From positions 50,285,650 through 50,349,649 of the forward strand of contig CM063510.1 of NCBI GenBank assembly GCA_032207245.1: 64,000 nucleotides of DNA. Direction: 5' to 3'. Shown in pieces: positions 12,966 to 29,487 of this stretch (its first letter is position 1; each line of letters begins with the position of its first letter). A program made the translations under genes and the position numbers. The notes below the pieces were generated by a model. That model did no database searches, was not told the origin of the DNA, and saw nothing but the letters and a program-made list of their open reading frames with translations. This DNA comes from Pardosa pseudoannulata (lineage: Eukaryota; Arthropoda; Arachnida; Araneae; Lycosidae).

Positions 12966-13394
12966 TAATCGAGCTCTCGTGCTCACAAAAGCCACTGACA
13001 TAAACGTAGTAAATATGGTATTTTGGGGCTCAGGACAGTCTAAAATGGGAAAATTAAGGGACAAATGATGTGAAATTTTAATTTTTAAAATTTTCATTTT
13101 GTAACAATAATTTTAAAAGGTGTATGTATAATATTGTTACATGAAACATGCAGGGCATAAAAATATATTAATGAAGAAATTAAATTAAAATACGAGACTA
13201 TATAGTAAAAGCTTGTTCTATCTTCAAGGTTTCTTAAAAATGTTTTTACTTCACAACATACTAACTAATTCAATCATATTTAAAATTTTAACTTTAGAAT
13301 TAATATAGAAACAAAACTGTGCATCGATTTTCATTTAATTTAAATACTTTTTATATATCTTATATATATTTATATATCTTTTTATATATCTTAT
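12966..13394. other. AT-rich spacer
   Basis: Sequence between the transposon and the right-hand direct repeat. I could not align it with anything else in the window. Confidence 0.4.
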
Positions 13395-13640
13395 ATCGTT
13401 AATTACAAATTGTGTTTTATCTTGATGGAGAATATGTACATATTTTAATTTTGTTGAGCAATTTCGCAATATATCTCCATTTTAAAATTTTGTACAGAAT
13501 TAATCCAAATTGATATTTAAAGTTTCAAAATCAATACTTCCTTTTACGTATGTACATGTGTAACTCTAAAACTTGTTAAACATGATTCGTGCATGATCAC
13601 AATCACTATTTTTGTTATATATAGAACATTCGATATTTTT
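13395..13640. repeat. Diverged direct repeat, right copy
   Basis: Same-orientation relative of 11170-11430. It is non-coding. The open frame that starts in its last part (13612-13857) has no recognisable motif. Confidence 0.5.
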
Positions 13641-14371
13641 CCCATTACATTTATCCCTTTATATCATACGCTACAATAAAAAATTGTATGGGTATAAAGA
13701 AACATCGGTTTCATTAGAAAAAATTCTATACTATTATCAATTGATATTTTTACGCCAACAAAATATAATAGCCATGGGAATAATAAAAGGTGAAGATAAA
13801 AATCACTTACTGTCATTTTGCTTTGAAGTGAGAATGTTTTCTAATACAGCTGTCTGAAAACACTAATGTCTGCTATAAGATAAGTCTCTTTTGAGAAAAG
13901 TTTAAGTAACTGTTAGGAAGAAAATAAATGCATAGGAGGAAAATGCTGAGTTGTATGCTGTTAAAATGATTGTGGCAAGATAACCCTGATTAAACTAATG
14001 ATAAGATTAGCCCTGTACATTTTAGAAACTTTGTTTGTGGCCAAGAAAACATATTAGCAAATGAATGAAAGGATTTTTATCACATTAGGATGGTTATTGA
14101 TTCTAAAGGTTAAAGATTGAATAAAGAGCATTTTAGGTTTCCTGAAAGTCAATTAAATGAGAAATGCTTTAGAGAATTCAGAGTTTTAAATACGCTGTTA
14201 TTAAGAGTCACTATAAAACAAAATTATGTAAACCTACAAAAATTATAAAAAGAAAAAGCAAACAATAATATTTCTAGGTGTTTAAATATCTTTAATAGAA
14301 ATTTGTATAACTTTTTTTTTAAATTCTAAAAATAACGCCTCCGCACTAATTTATCCTTAAACTTCACAGTG

Positions 14372-14372
<1 letters not shown>
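13641..14372. other. AT-rich DNA, nothing recognised
   Basis: An 81-codon open frame begins at 13612 but has no domain, no homologous neighbour and ordinary local composition. I treat it as chance. Confidence 0.45.
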
Positions 14373-14410
<38 letters not shown>

Positions 14411-14543
14411 ACACACATATATATATATATATGTGTGTGTATATTCATCTATCTATATCTATATATATTTATTAATATATATGTATTTATGTATATATAT
14501 ATACATAATATATACACATATATATATATATATACATATATAT

Positions 14544-14605
<62 letters not shown>
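14373..14605. repeat. Compound (CA)n/(TA)n microsatellite
   Basis: A (CA)n tract, an imperfect TA/TG/TC-rich middle, a second (CA)n tract (about 14546-14573) and a terminal (TA)n tract. The HTHT/IYIY translations across it are repeat artefacts. Confidence 0.97.
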
Positions 14606-14607
<2 letters not shown>

Positions 14608-16080
14608 GAAAATTATTTTTATTTTTATTTTACTTATGTGTGTACATGAGTTTATCTGTTTATTTATTTTCTTCTAATTTTCTTCAATAGATGTAAATAA
14701 TTGAGTTTCATATATTTGAGAACAAACTGTTTTTGGGAGTTGCACATGTTTATCATTATGTTACTATTTTCGCTATATATTCTTCTTGTATTTCTTAAGG
14801 ATTGAATTAAAAAATGTTTTCTTTAACTGATTTTTAGTTTTTTATCAATATTTTACAAGACATTTTTAAGACCGAATGGTGTGATACAATGTAGTTGTGA
14901 AAGAAAAAACCCGTTTTTTATAGACTTAGCGCGGATTGAGTGCGGATTCCCTTCTATATAAAATTTATCATTTTTTATTGTCGATAGTCTTTAACCCCTT
15001 GTCTCTGGAATATGTTTGAGAATAACGTACCTAAATATGAAAATTATTTTACCTTTAATTTTGTACTTTATTCTCATCAAAATGTTAGAAATAATTAGTA
15101 CTTTCAATATTTTCACGAATGCATGGGAAATGTTAATGGGTTACATTGATTTCTGTTTAAAGTACAGTAAAATAAATCAAATGGCATTATTTTCTGGATA
15201 AACATAATAAACTAATACAACAATGTTGTTATCTAGATCAACTGTCATGAATCCAATATCCCTGAGATTCCTTTGAATTTCACAAATCCTTTACAGTGTC
15301 CTAGAATTAGCGACAAATGGCGAGATTCTCTATGTCAGAGAATCAACTTGTTTTGATTAGACTTGGGTTCAGCTCTCATCGGCTGAAAAGTGCATAGACG
15401 GCATAGTGGTAACTGTTTGTATCTTAACTGCACACTATATCAAATTTGATACAGCTTTTATTTTAGTAATGATGTATCGAAAGTGCTTTATCCCAAGTAT
15501 TTGCGTAATAATTTAAAACACAAATGAGAGATCAAATAGCTTTATTCTTTTTATTTTAAGTGGACAGATGACATAACTAGTCTTTTGATATCTTCTTCGT
15601 AGTCAGTTTTGCAGTTTCTGCTGCACACAGTAACACATTTCTTTCGTTTTAAGCACATGAAAGGTTATAGTTTAACTAAATGTTTCTGTAGCTGCAATTT
15701 ATAAAGAATAATTAATAATTCATAACATCATTTTTCTTTTTTGCTGTCTAAAAAATTTAATAGTAGTTTGAACATTGTGTATTAAAATTTATACAATGTG
15801 CGATATTATTACTCTTAAAAAAAAGAAAAGGAGAACATTCCTGAATCAAAATGAAATAAACAACTTAATAAGCACACACTATTATAAGAGTGAAGATGGA
15901 CTTTGATATTGCATTGGTGATAGCTGGGTTGAAACTAATTATATACCATAACAAGAAAAGGTTGATATTTCTAATGGCATCAGTAATTCAGATGGGAATG
16001 GTTTATTCAACGTAGATAATAATAATACTGTTGATGTCAATTATTGTAACAATAAGTTACATTCGGTTCTTCAACGATTT
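14606..16080. other. AT-rich DNA, nothing firm
   Basis: Around 15300-15420 a less AT-rich patch contains gggttcagctctc, which resembles a Pol III B box. I could not align it with the other SINE-like copies, so I do not call it. No gene seen. Confidence 0.4.
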
Positions 16081-16395
16081 TTTTGCCTATTCTCGTAATC
16101 CATTGTCAAAGGAAATCAGAAAAAGAGCGGTCTGGACTAGGAAGAGACTTTATACTTATCCCAACCAATAAAAGGGCCCATTTGGTTTGGCGGGATCTGA
16201 CACCTCCGTTCTTGAGTGGGCCCTTATTTTTTTCTCCACGAGGATTATTTTTGTATGAGGTTTATCATCCACTTGCTGGATATATATTTGGAGCGACAAG
16301 AGACAAAGAAAAAGCGACACCATTTATGCGAGGCCGACGCCGAATCCAGAGGAGTCTTCCACATGTACAAATAATTGGTTGTATTCCTTAGGCAT
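16081..16395. other. GC-richer patch with GGGCCC inverted repeat
   Basis: A block clearly less AT-rich than its surroundings. AAAGGGCCCA (16171-16180) faces TGGGCCCTTA (16217-16226), giving about 10-base arms separated by 36 bases. A 102-codon plus-strand frame runs through it (16083-16391) and is basic and Arg-rich at its end, but it has no recognisable domain. It could be an LTR or promoter fragment of a lost element. Confidence 0.3.
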
Positions 16396-16699
16396 TTAAT
16401 TGTATAAAATCATTTAATTTAATTATGTTTTATTAATGAGTTTAAACATCTTCTTTCTCAAACACTAAATCAACTTAACATTATTCCCACATCGATGTTG
16501 AAAATCATATGCATAGTTAAAATATGAATCTCTTTAAGATGTCCATAGAGATGGGATTGGCCATTATTTGTTACTTGTTAACAATAGACAGCAGTGCAAC
16601 TATCAAGTCTGAAATATTATCACTTTGTGAATGTGAAAAATGCAGTCTACTTAATAATTCGTGGTGACTTTTCATGCATAATATTTTGAGGGTGAAATG

Positions 16700-16880
16700 T
16701 AATGTAATATTTGAACTTTCACACATTGGATCTAATATGATACTACGGAGGTCTTGGGTTCGCATACCATTTTTGGCATACATGCTCCTAGCCATTTATA
16801 ATCGGCTTTAAGCCGTAGGTCCCAGTCTCATTAGCAATCATTATCAAAATTAACATATTCGTTAAATTTAATAAAAGCAC
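16700..16880 (+). repeat. SINE-like repeat, family 1, copy b
   Basis: A B-box-like ttgggttcgcatacc (about 16753-16767) is followed by the same body as the copies at 5.75 and 40.2 kb: gcatacatgctcctagcc, atcggctttaagccgtagg, tcccagtctcattag and ttatcaaa. The 5' tRNA-like part is not clear. The 74-codon minus-strand frame here is a shadow. Confidence 0.55.
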
Positions 16881-18403
<1,523 letters not shown>

Positions 18404-19165
18404 AGGAAAATTCTCAGGGGTTTTCAAAACTTAAATCAAGGGCTAAAAATTCCAGCGTCATTTTGAATTCCCCTTTTTAACCCCTAACCTAAATTGATCA
18501 CTGGGGCTGCAGTTTACGCCCTCGGAGAAGGGGCCTGACCAATTATAATCCTACATGACCCTAGCGGACAATTTAGGAAATTTCCAAATAAAAATTAGAT
18601 ATACGCTGTCGGAGACAGAGTTCATCACTATAGGGCTTGGCCCAGGAAGTGCTGAAGCCAATTCTTCCTGTGAGATCGGAGACAGATTTTTCTAGAGATA
18701 TTTTCCCTCAGGTGTTGACCCAGGTGTTACGTGTCTTGCACATAGAACTTCATGCTAGCTGACCCTTCCGTTTGTCCTGTCCTTTACTCTCAACTTTAGG
18801 GCAGATGATGTTTCCGGGATCAACATTCATTTTCTTTTATTTTGCTCTCGTTATCATCCGCTCTTTTCTTCACGCAGTCATTTCAGGGGGTCAGTGGTTA
18901 TCTCTCGCTCGATCTCTTAATGGTTGCAGGTGGCATCGACTCTTTTCCTCTCTACGGGGTGTCTAAGAGGGACTCTGGTCATTGTTCATTTGGGTTTCTT
19001 CCGCTTCAGTTTCTCCTGACGACTTCTGTAATAAGACGGATTCTGTAATTTATGATGATGTGAGAACCCCTCCTTCAACGTTATCTTAATAAAGGTCTTT
19101 AGCTGAAACGATATCATTTTTATGGCCATGACTGCAACCATCCATCGAGAAGTCCGTCTCATTTC
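18404..19165. other. Unassigned GC-richer block
   Basis: About 760 bp of clearly higher GC content than the window, abutting the microsatellite on its left. It contains ggggctgcag, cggagaaggggcctgacc and cttggcccaggaagtgctg. Open frames (for example 18772-18966 and 18842-19048) overlap each other and have no recognisable domain. The composition suggests an inserted element, perhaps an LTR or a decayed retroelement leader, but I cannot name it. Confidence 0.35.
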
Positions 19166-19188
19166 ATATATATATATATATATATATG
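19166..19188. repeat. Short (AT)n tract
   Basis: About 11 AT units at the right edge of the GC-richer block. Confidence 0.9.
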
Positions 19189-19272
19189 ACATGCATATGA
19201 TAACTCATACGACCAATGATATCTTGATTATATCTTTATCCATGTGTATTGCACAGATTAACAGTCAACCTT

Positions 19273-19510
19273 AAAACATGGCGGTGCTTGGCTAGCGTCC
19301 ACATTCTAACAAAAGCACATCACCCAACCAGGGTTCATGCATCTACTCTTTCTCAATATTTATCTCTATCCTTACTCTTTAAGTACTTTTATAATGAATT
19401 ATTAAAAATTAATTCACCTGCATTAAGATAGTTCTCTGGGTTTTTCTCGTCTATTAATAGTTTTACGTTTTCAAACCTGACGTATATTCACACGTAACAT
19501 ATTAAAAATA
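19273..19510 (+). repeat. Dispersed repeat X, copy 1
   Basis: Aligns in the same orientation with 31097-31350. Shared blocks are aaaacatg, ctaacaaa, agggttcatgc, aagtacttttataatg, ctattaaa (here attattaaa), cacctgcattaa and ttttacgttttcaaac.tgac. The copies have no coding potential. The class is unknown. Confidence 0.7.
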
Positions 19511-23104
<3,594 letters not shown>

Positions 23105-24160
23105 GGAGTTGACATAAATGTCAGAGAATGCACATGATGAATTCGAATATGTACCTCACGTACGATGAAGCAGAAATGAATAGATGCAAAGCACGGGAAT
23201 TGTACGAACAACAGTTTCCACTTCATCGTATTCCAAATCAGTCTACCTTTGACGACAGTAGCCTGAAACCAGTTCATTTGCTCTCTGATACAACAAAGCA
23301 ATACATTCGAGAAATTCACAAACGCCACAAATGGAAGAGCGAGTATTGATGAGAGTTCGAGCAGCCCCTTCCAAAAAACATGAGCGGTTGCATACGAAAT
23401 AGGTATTTCTCGGAAAATGGATTTGATTGATTTATACGAGAAACACATGCACATATACCCCGTGCAAAATGTACAATATTTACACAACTATCATTATCCA
23501 AATCGAAGTACTTGTTTTATTCGGTATTCGAGATGAGGAGTAGTTACTGAAGATTTCTTGTATTAGCATTATTTAGTAAAGAGGCCACGTTCAGCATAGA
23601 AGGAATGTATAATCTCCGCAAATAATATCAATGGCCTATGCAGTACACATGTAAAAACTAAACTATATTTTTCAAAAGCGTCTTGGTAAATAATTTTCGT
23701 GATTACGTGTTAAGCCCTTGCAACTTCCACGATATGCAATATCTTCTTGAAACAAATGATTTCCAGTCTATTACAGGCTGCTTCGAAATTAATCCAGAGT
23801 GATATGGTTTGAAGGCAATTTTTCGAAACCGATGCATGGTTTATAAACAAGCATGTTTTTTTTTTTTTACAAACAGTTCGCACTTCATGAATGCAACCTA
23901 TCCCCCCACGATATCTCGGACGTGGAGGAAATGTGACCTGACCTACTCACTTAACAGATCTAAATTCCATTGGCCTTTTTTTTTATCTGGGGGCGTATGA
24001 AGTCTTTATTGTTCAAGACACCTATATACTCGGCTGCAGATCTCATAGAGAGAATTATTGCTGTCGCAGACCAATAACGCACCAAGAATATTTGAAATTG
24101 TTTGAAACTAATTCGCTGGTGTGCACTGTACAACAACGCACATGTCAGATTCTTTGAGCC
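23105..24160 (+). pseudogene. DDE transposase remnant (DUF4817/Tc3-like group)
   Basis: The N-terminal helix-turn-helix part is open at 23128-23349: YLTYDEAEMNRCKARELYEQ, then FPLHRIPNQSTF, matching the DUF4817-type DNA-binding region. Frames then shift. EKHMHIYPVQNVQYLH with YHYPNRST follows at about 23430-23520, and near the end RMKSLLFKTPIYSAADLIER with IIAVADQ (about 23990-24085), the conserved block after the last catalytic motif. The catalytic-core codons between about 23540 and 23980 are largely unreadable. The element is old and inactive. The long minus-strand frame (23053-23487) is antisense. I could not identify terminal repeats. Confidence 0.75.
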
Positions 24161-25552
24161 CTTGCTATGAACTTTTTATGAATACAAACTTGTATTGCAA
24201 GGTTTGGTATAGTTCAATCACTTTTCCAACAGTTTTGTAAATTTTCAGGATGGAATTAACTCCTTTTTGCTGGTGAAATGAAACACTTTCAAACACACAC
24301 ACATATATGTATATATATACATGTTTATATACATGCATATATCTATATATAAATTCACTCTGTAATATTAGTTTTAGTCTTTTTTTCCTGGAAATGTGAC
24401 GCACACACATATATACACAAATTATATGGGCATGTTTATTAAAGAATTAATAAGTGTGTAGTAAAAGGCTAATTCTTAATAGGGCATCTATGATTCATTT
24501 AAATACTACGATATGAGTTTTACTTAATGTGTGCCTAACTATGAACAGCAATAATTTGTCTGCAATGAGATGCTCAAATGCCCTACTGCGTTCGAGTTAG
24601 TTTTAAAGAAATTCTTACATGATCACTAATTAATTTTAACATTTCCTCTAAGCTGTCGGCTTCAATTTATACAACTTTCAAATAAGGAAATATGTCTAAC
24701 TAGAGAGTTTGTTTATCGTCTTACATTGTGCTGATAATCGTCATAGCGAATAAGACCAGTCACTAAATATTTATGAGGAATTTTCTCATTGCATTAATGA
24801 ATATTTATTTATAACTTGTAATATTTATTTCTTAACGGTCACATTTTTAAACGATAGAGATTTTACCAAACATGGTATTTCTATATACTTCCGATTACTA
24901 CTTCTAATTGCTATTACATCATAAATTGCAATAATCTACATGGATAGGTGTAAGGAAATCACTTAATCATCACCATTCGAAGCATCTCATTAAAGTTATT
25001 TCGCTTATTTGGGATTATTGTTGAAAAGTACTTCATCATTAATTTAAAATATTTGACGTTCATGACATAAAAGTATTCTATTTATAAATTTTCGAGATGT
25101 ATTGAGTTTATCAGGAATGCTGTGAAAATTAATTTTGGTGGTTTTAAAGTAATGTGAAGTTTCTGAATAACGACTTAGAGCTCAATGATGAATACATACC
25201 CGAGCAATTTATGCCCAAATATTATTAACTATAGGAAATGATTCTGGCCCAAATTTATAAAATCCAACTCTACATTCATTTTGTATTTAGTTATGGTCTT
25301 AAGATATTTTTAAGAGTATAAATTAAAGCAGATTATATAAATTAGTTTGTCGTAAGATTGTATTGTAAGTATTTTTAAATTAAAAGGTTTTTTACTTCTC
25401 TTTGGACTTATTACTTGTACTAATAGATGTTATCTTTATTTATTTAAGAACAAATTTACTGTTATTTCATTTTTACACATAACAGGTAGAAAATATAGAA
25501 GACTATTTACTTGTAGAATCCGTAAATTATAACAAAATATCCAAAGATTAAA

Positions 25553-25553
<1 letters not shown>
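24161..25553. other. AT-rich DNA with imperfect CA/TA tract
   Basis: Around 24290-24420 there are short (AC)n and (TA)n tracts. The 81-codon minus-strand frame (24165-24410) runs through them and is not a gene. Confidence 0.45.

Positions 25554-25632
<79 letters not shown>
25554..25632. repeat. (AT)n microsatellite, left of MITE
   Basis: About 39 TA units ending exactly where the short transposon begins. With 26041-26101 it forms one microsatellite interrupted by the insertion. Confidence 0.97.
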
Positions 25633-25636
<4 letters not shown>

Positions 25637-26036
25637 GTGATCAAAAAGTCAGGATGAACAAAAGATGATTTACAAATGAAGAAATGTTGAAAACTTATAA
25701 GTCAACTTAATTACAGTTAATTAGTACTATAGTAAATGTTCAATGTGCTGTCCATAATTTAGAACTACAGTTGTGAGACGAGTCACTTCACTGTTCATAG
25801 CATTTAGTAGTAATTTTTGCGTTATGTCAGACACATTTTGAGTGGATGGCATTTTTAGTTCTGCTAGCGATGCGGGAGTTAAGAATTCCGACAGCGCCAT
25901 CCGTTGTTCGTTAACGGAACTATTTTCGTTGCGCCACCACACAATACCATTCGTTTCATGCAAAGCGAATCTTCTTATTTTTATTAGTTTTCGAATTATT
26001 CATTTTTAAAATTTGTCCTGAATTTTGTATCACTTA

Positions 26037-26040
<4 letters not shown>
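25633..26040 (-). mobile_element. Short non-autonomous DDE transposon
   Basis: The left end CAGAGTGATCAAAAAGTCAG (25633 on) and the complement of the right end (ACACTAAGTGATACAAAATT, reading in from 26040) form a terminal inverted repeat of about 25 bases with a 2-base offset. Both ends are flanked by TA, here part of a long (TA)n tract. The roughly 407-bp element keeps only the last part of a transposase gene on the minus strand, so it is an internal-deletion derivative that depends on a full-length relative for movement. Confidence 0.75.
25727..25963 (-). pseudogene. Transposase C-terminal fragment
   Basis: A 78-residue open frame ending VLNYGQHIEHLL, the typical C-terminal tail (…G.HIEHLL) of the arthropod DDE transposases that carry a DUF4817 head. 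A few residues before it, EVTRLTTVVLN fits the helix that precedes the tail in that group. The catalytic core is absent. The frame lies wholly inside the short transposon, close to its left inverted repeat, as expected for the 3' end of a minus-strand gene. Confidence 0.65.

Positions 26041-26101
<61 letters not shown>
26041..26101. repeat. (AT)n microsatellite, right of MITE
   Basis: About 30 AT units resuming directly after the inserted element. Confidence 0.97.
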
Positions 26102-26104
<3 letters not shown>

Positions 26105-26106
<2 letters not shown>

Positions 26107-26400
26107 ATAGATCGAATAAATTACACGGTAAGGTTGAATAAACAACTGGATTTATTAGAACTGAAGAATTTTTTAGAACAGAACGGAGAACCTCCCAAAC
26201 TGGTGGGACTGGTGCGGTTCATGTACAAGCAGTATATTCGAGAAAGATCAGCAAAGAAATATCAGAATCATTCAGATTTTGGACAAAAAATGAATAATAA
26301 AATCCCAGTCCTTGGGTACATTGTACTGACTGGGATTCGAAGCAGGATAGACCCATTCTCTACTGAGTTACGGCGAATGAGTGCAGCCTTTCTTTATGCA
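26105..26400 (-). repeat. tRNA-headed SINE-like repeat, family 2
   Basis: On the minus strand an A-box-like GTAACTCAGTAG (26360-26371) is followed about 28 bases later by a B box GCTTCGAATCC (26333-26343). This is normal tRNA spacing and an almost canonical internal Pol III promoter. Downstream, TCCCAGTC and GACTGGGA (26303-26335) form 8-bp arms. It does not align with family 1. It could also be a tRNA pseudogene. It lies between two (AT)n blocks. Confidence 0.55.
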
Positions 26401-26408
26401 GTAATACA

Positions 26409-26659
<251 letters not shown>

Positions 26660-26754
26660 GTAATATAATTGTAATGGGCACTTTAACTCACCTCAAATGT
26701 CGAAAAGGTATCTATACGGTGTAGTGCTGTCGAGTGACCAAAATAAAAGCAAAA

Positions 26755-26885
26755 AATTTGGAAATAAAAATTTGAGTTTATTTTATCATATTATCATATG
26801 GGCTTCTGGGGAGAAGCACATGTGCATTTCGGTATATGTTGTTGCGTGCGAGCCAGTGAGTGTGAGAATAGTTAGACATATGATG
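26755..26885. repeat. Dispersed repeat Y, copy A
   Basis: Aligns in the same orientation with 31405-31520: ggaaataa.aat.tga.tttatttta, then a divergent middle, then a gtgc...gccag stretch. The short open frame at 26697-26906 is not supported as a gene. Confidence 0.55.
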
Positions 26886-27100
26886 GAGCTAGTGAAGCAA
26901 AACTAAGTTATATAAAGGAGTTACATAAGGATTGCTGAAACAAGCAGATATTAATTTGAGAGCATATGAAGTCTTATCTAGAATAAGAAAAGTACAAGAG
27001 TGTTATTAAAGGTTGAAATTCAAGGATAGAAATGACAAAAATTTATTTTAAAGTATTATAATTACGTTTTTAATAATTACGTCTTTAAGGTTAAAATATC

Positions 27101-27102
<2 letters not shown>

Positions 27103-27185
<83 letters not shown>
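27103..27185. repeat. (AT)n-(TG)n compound microsatellite
   Basis: About 27 AT units followed directly by about 14 TG units. Confidence 0.97.
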
Positions 27186-27188
<3 letters not shown>

Positions 27189-27229
27189 TGACAATTCAGC
27201 CCATCATAAAGGGAAGAGAATCCATATTG

Positions 27230-27345
27230 GCTTGGGTAGCCGAGAGAGGAAAAAAAATTATAGCATCAAATCCCGAAGGCTTCTGCTGTGAAAAACAAAT
27301 ACATGGAAGTTTATAGGTGTGTGAGCCAGCCAATTAGGGTTATTA
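27230..27345. repeat. Dispersed repeat Y, copy B
   Basis: The stretch tagcatc ... ctgctgtgaaaa ... atacatgg ... tataggtgtgtgagccagccaatta matches 31432-31507 (tagcatc ... ctgttgcgaaaa ... atacgtgc ... tataggaatgtggccagccaatta) at near-constant spacing. Confidence 0.6.
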
Positions 27346-28284
27346 ATGATTAATCACGGGGTGAGGTGGAGGAATCGGAACTAATTATATAAAGCTTTAT
27401 TTAAGAAGTGATTTATTGAATAATTTTTGTCTTTTCGGGATCTCCAAATTGATAGAAAGAAAAAGGACAGTCACCAAGGTTTGTTAAAAAAAATAGGCCA
27501 AAAATTATTTCAAATTAGACTTAATTACTCTGGCTAAATAAAAAATATCAAGTTAAAATATTTCATTACACACGCATCCACCCAAAAAAATGTTTAATAT
27601 GTTTAATGCAATAAGATTGTAGTAACTTTTGAAAATAATGCATCTAATCAAATTAGCTATCAAAAGAACAAAAAGATGAAAAGAAATTTTTATTCCTTTA
27701 AAAAAAAATCACAAAGTATAAAAAAATAAAATCTTGAAACTTTTTTTCTTCGCACTTTTCAATTGTTTCGGCCGTAATAGTATTTCTGTGTTACATCATT
27801 AATATTAATGCTACGCAATCGAATCAATTATTTATCAAATTAATCTTTCTAGCTTTTGTTTCCAGAATATATTTGCTTTTATATTTGATTCATTTGTTAC
27901 ATGTGGAATATAAATATTTATTCTTTGCAATATCACTATAAATTTAAAAACTAAAAAAATGTTTCATTTTTCTAATAGAAATATTTTAATACCTCTGTTT
28001 TTAATCATATTTTTTAACTTCATTGTGTTATCAATTAAAATTTTGTAATCAATTTTTATCTACCATCCTGAATAGCTAGATATCTGATTTTTTGCACATA
28101 AGTTCATTTCCTGTGGCAATACAATAATCAATCATAAAAAATTAGATTGAATAAACAACAAAAAATAAATTTGGTAAATATAAAAAGCTTTTTAGCACAC
28201 TTAAAATTCCAATTGAAGAGATATATGTGCGTATTTTTCAGGGTTCCATATTGAATTTGTATTATGTATGAGTCCTAGTCATTT
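27346..28284. other. AT-rich DNA, nothing recognised
   Basis: Unstructured AT-rich sequence with no supportable feature. Confidence 0.5.
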
Positions 28285-28580
28285 ATGTCTTTTGTGTTTA
28301 AGGAGTGCATAAAAAGTGAAAATATCCACAGTAGGGATCGATATTTTTGTGATTTTATCGTCTATCATATTCATCATTTTCAGTGTGCTATTGGAGTTAA
28401 CTTTGTTGTTATGGATCATAATTTCCAGCCAGACAGACTCTTGCGTTTCAGCAGTGTATGAAAAGTGAACATATCCACAAAAGGAATCTATATTTTTGTG
28501 ATGTTATCCTCTATATGTATGATTTTCTGGGAGACATTGGAATTGATTTCGTTATTGTGAATGATAATTCCCAGCAAAAT
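28285..28580. repeat. 149-bp tandem duplication, diverged
   Basis: Two adjacent copies. Shared blocks are agtg.atgaaaagtgaa.atatccaca (28305 and 28454), ggatc.atatttttgtgat, ttatc.tctat and attggaattgatttcgtt. Period 149. Non-coding. Confidence 0.8.
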
Positions 28581-29487
28581 CCTGAAAATAACCATAGAAA
28601 AAATTGACCAGCATGATTCTACCAATTCAAATTTCCTTTGAATATGTGTAAGATTACATTATACTGACTCCAGGTGTTACGATCGCAAATTCCAACGAAC
28701 ATAAACAACTGAAACAAATTCGTCGCAGGAATGAAAATTCTTACCTTTACCCGCGAGGACGCAAGCCGGGTCTTTCAGGTCCGAGCGTTATAAAAACATT
28801 CCACAAAAAATCACCCAATAGAAATAAACTTCCTAAATTTTCAGTAACTGTCTTATAGGTCTTCTAAACTCAGTAAGAGGTACTTTTTCAGTAAAAGGTA
28901 CTTTTCATTTATTCGGTCACTTTTGCATTTTTATTTTGTGGTCGGAGGAGAGAACCTATCAAAAAAAAATGGTTATGTGATTAAAATCGTGGAATACACA
29001 GATGTGATTTGTTTTAACTTCTGTGGGTCTTATTTGTATGCGTTCGAAAAATTGATATAAAAAGATTTGCAGTCCAAAATACTTTTAAAAGGTAATATTT
29101 CAAATATTCCGAAATATATTTTAAACTTTTAATAAAGTATATTGGGTAATACAAATCCATCATGAAAAGCAGTTTGGTTGGTATTCTGCTCAGAAAAATG
29201 GTAAAGGGCCTCCGAGACTTGGTTCGCGTTCTCGTGTAACTCTAGGAAGCGCGCTTCCTCTCTGGTTTAAGATCTTATAAGTTGGTTTTCAGAATGGGCT
29301 GACAATACAATGCAGTCATTGCAGTTAAGGTAATCCTATTTCTTTCTAAAGCTGATTGATCTGTTTTAATTTGTCTTTAATAAAGAATGTTTTTTACTCA
29401 GGTCATTCTGTGAATAAAGTATTCTGTACTTCGTTTAGTACTGTATGTGTCCTAGTCTACGGCAATTTTCTCATTATTTCTTCATTA

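Noticed and set aside
11846..13003. Plus-strand frames of 68-125 codons across the Tc1-like element
   Set aside because: The minus strand encodes the recognisable transposase and the rest is inverted repeat; these frames are antisense shadows.
15300..15420. B-box-like gggttcagctctc as another SINE
   Set aside because: Could not be aligned to any other copy, and the A box is not convincing.
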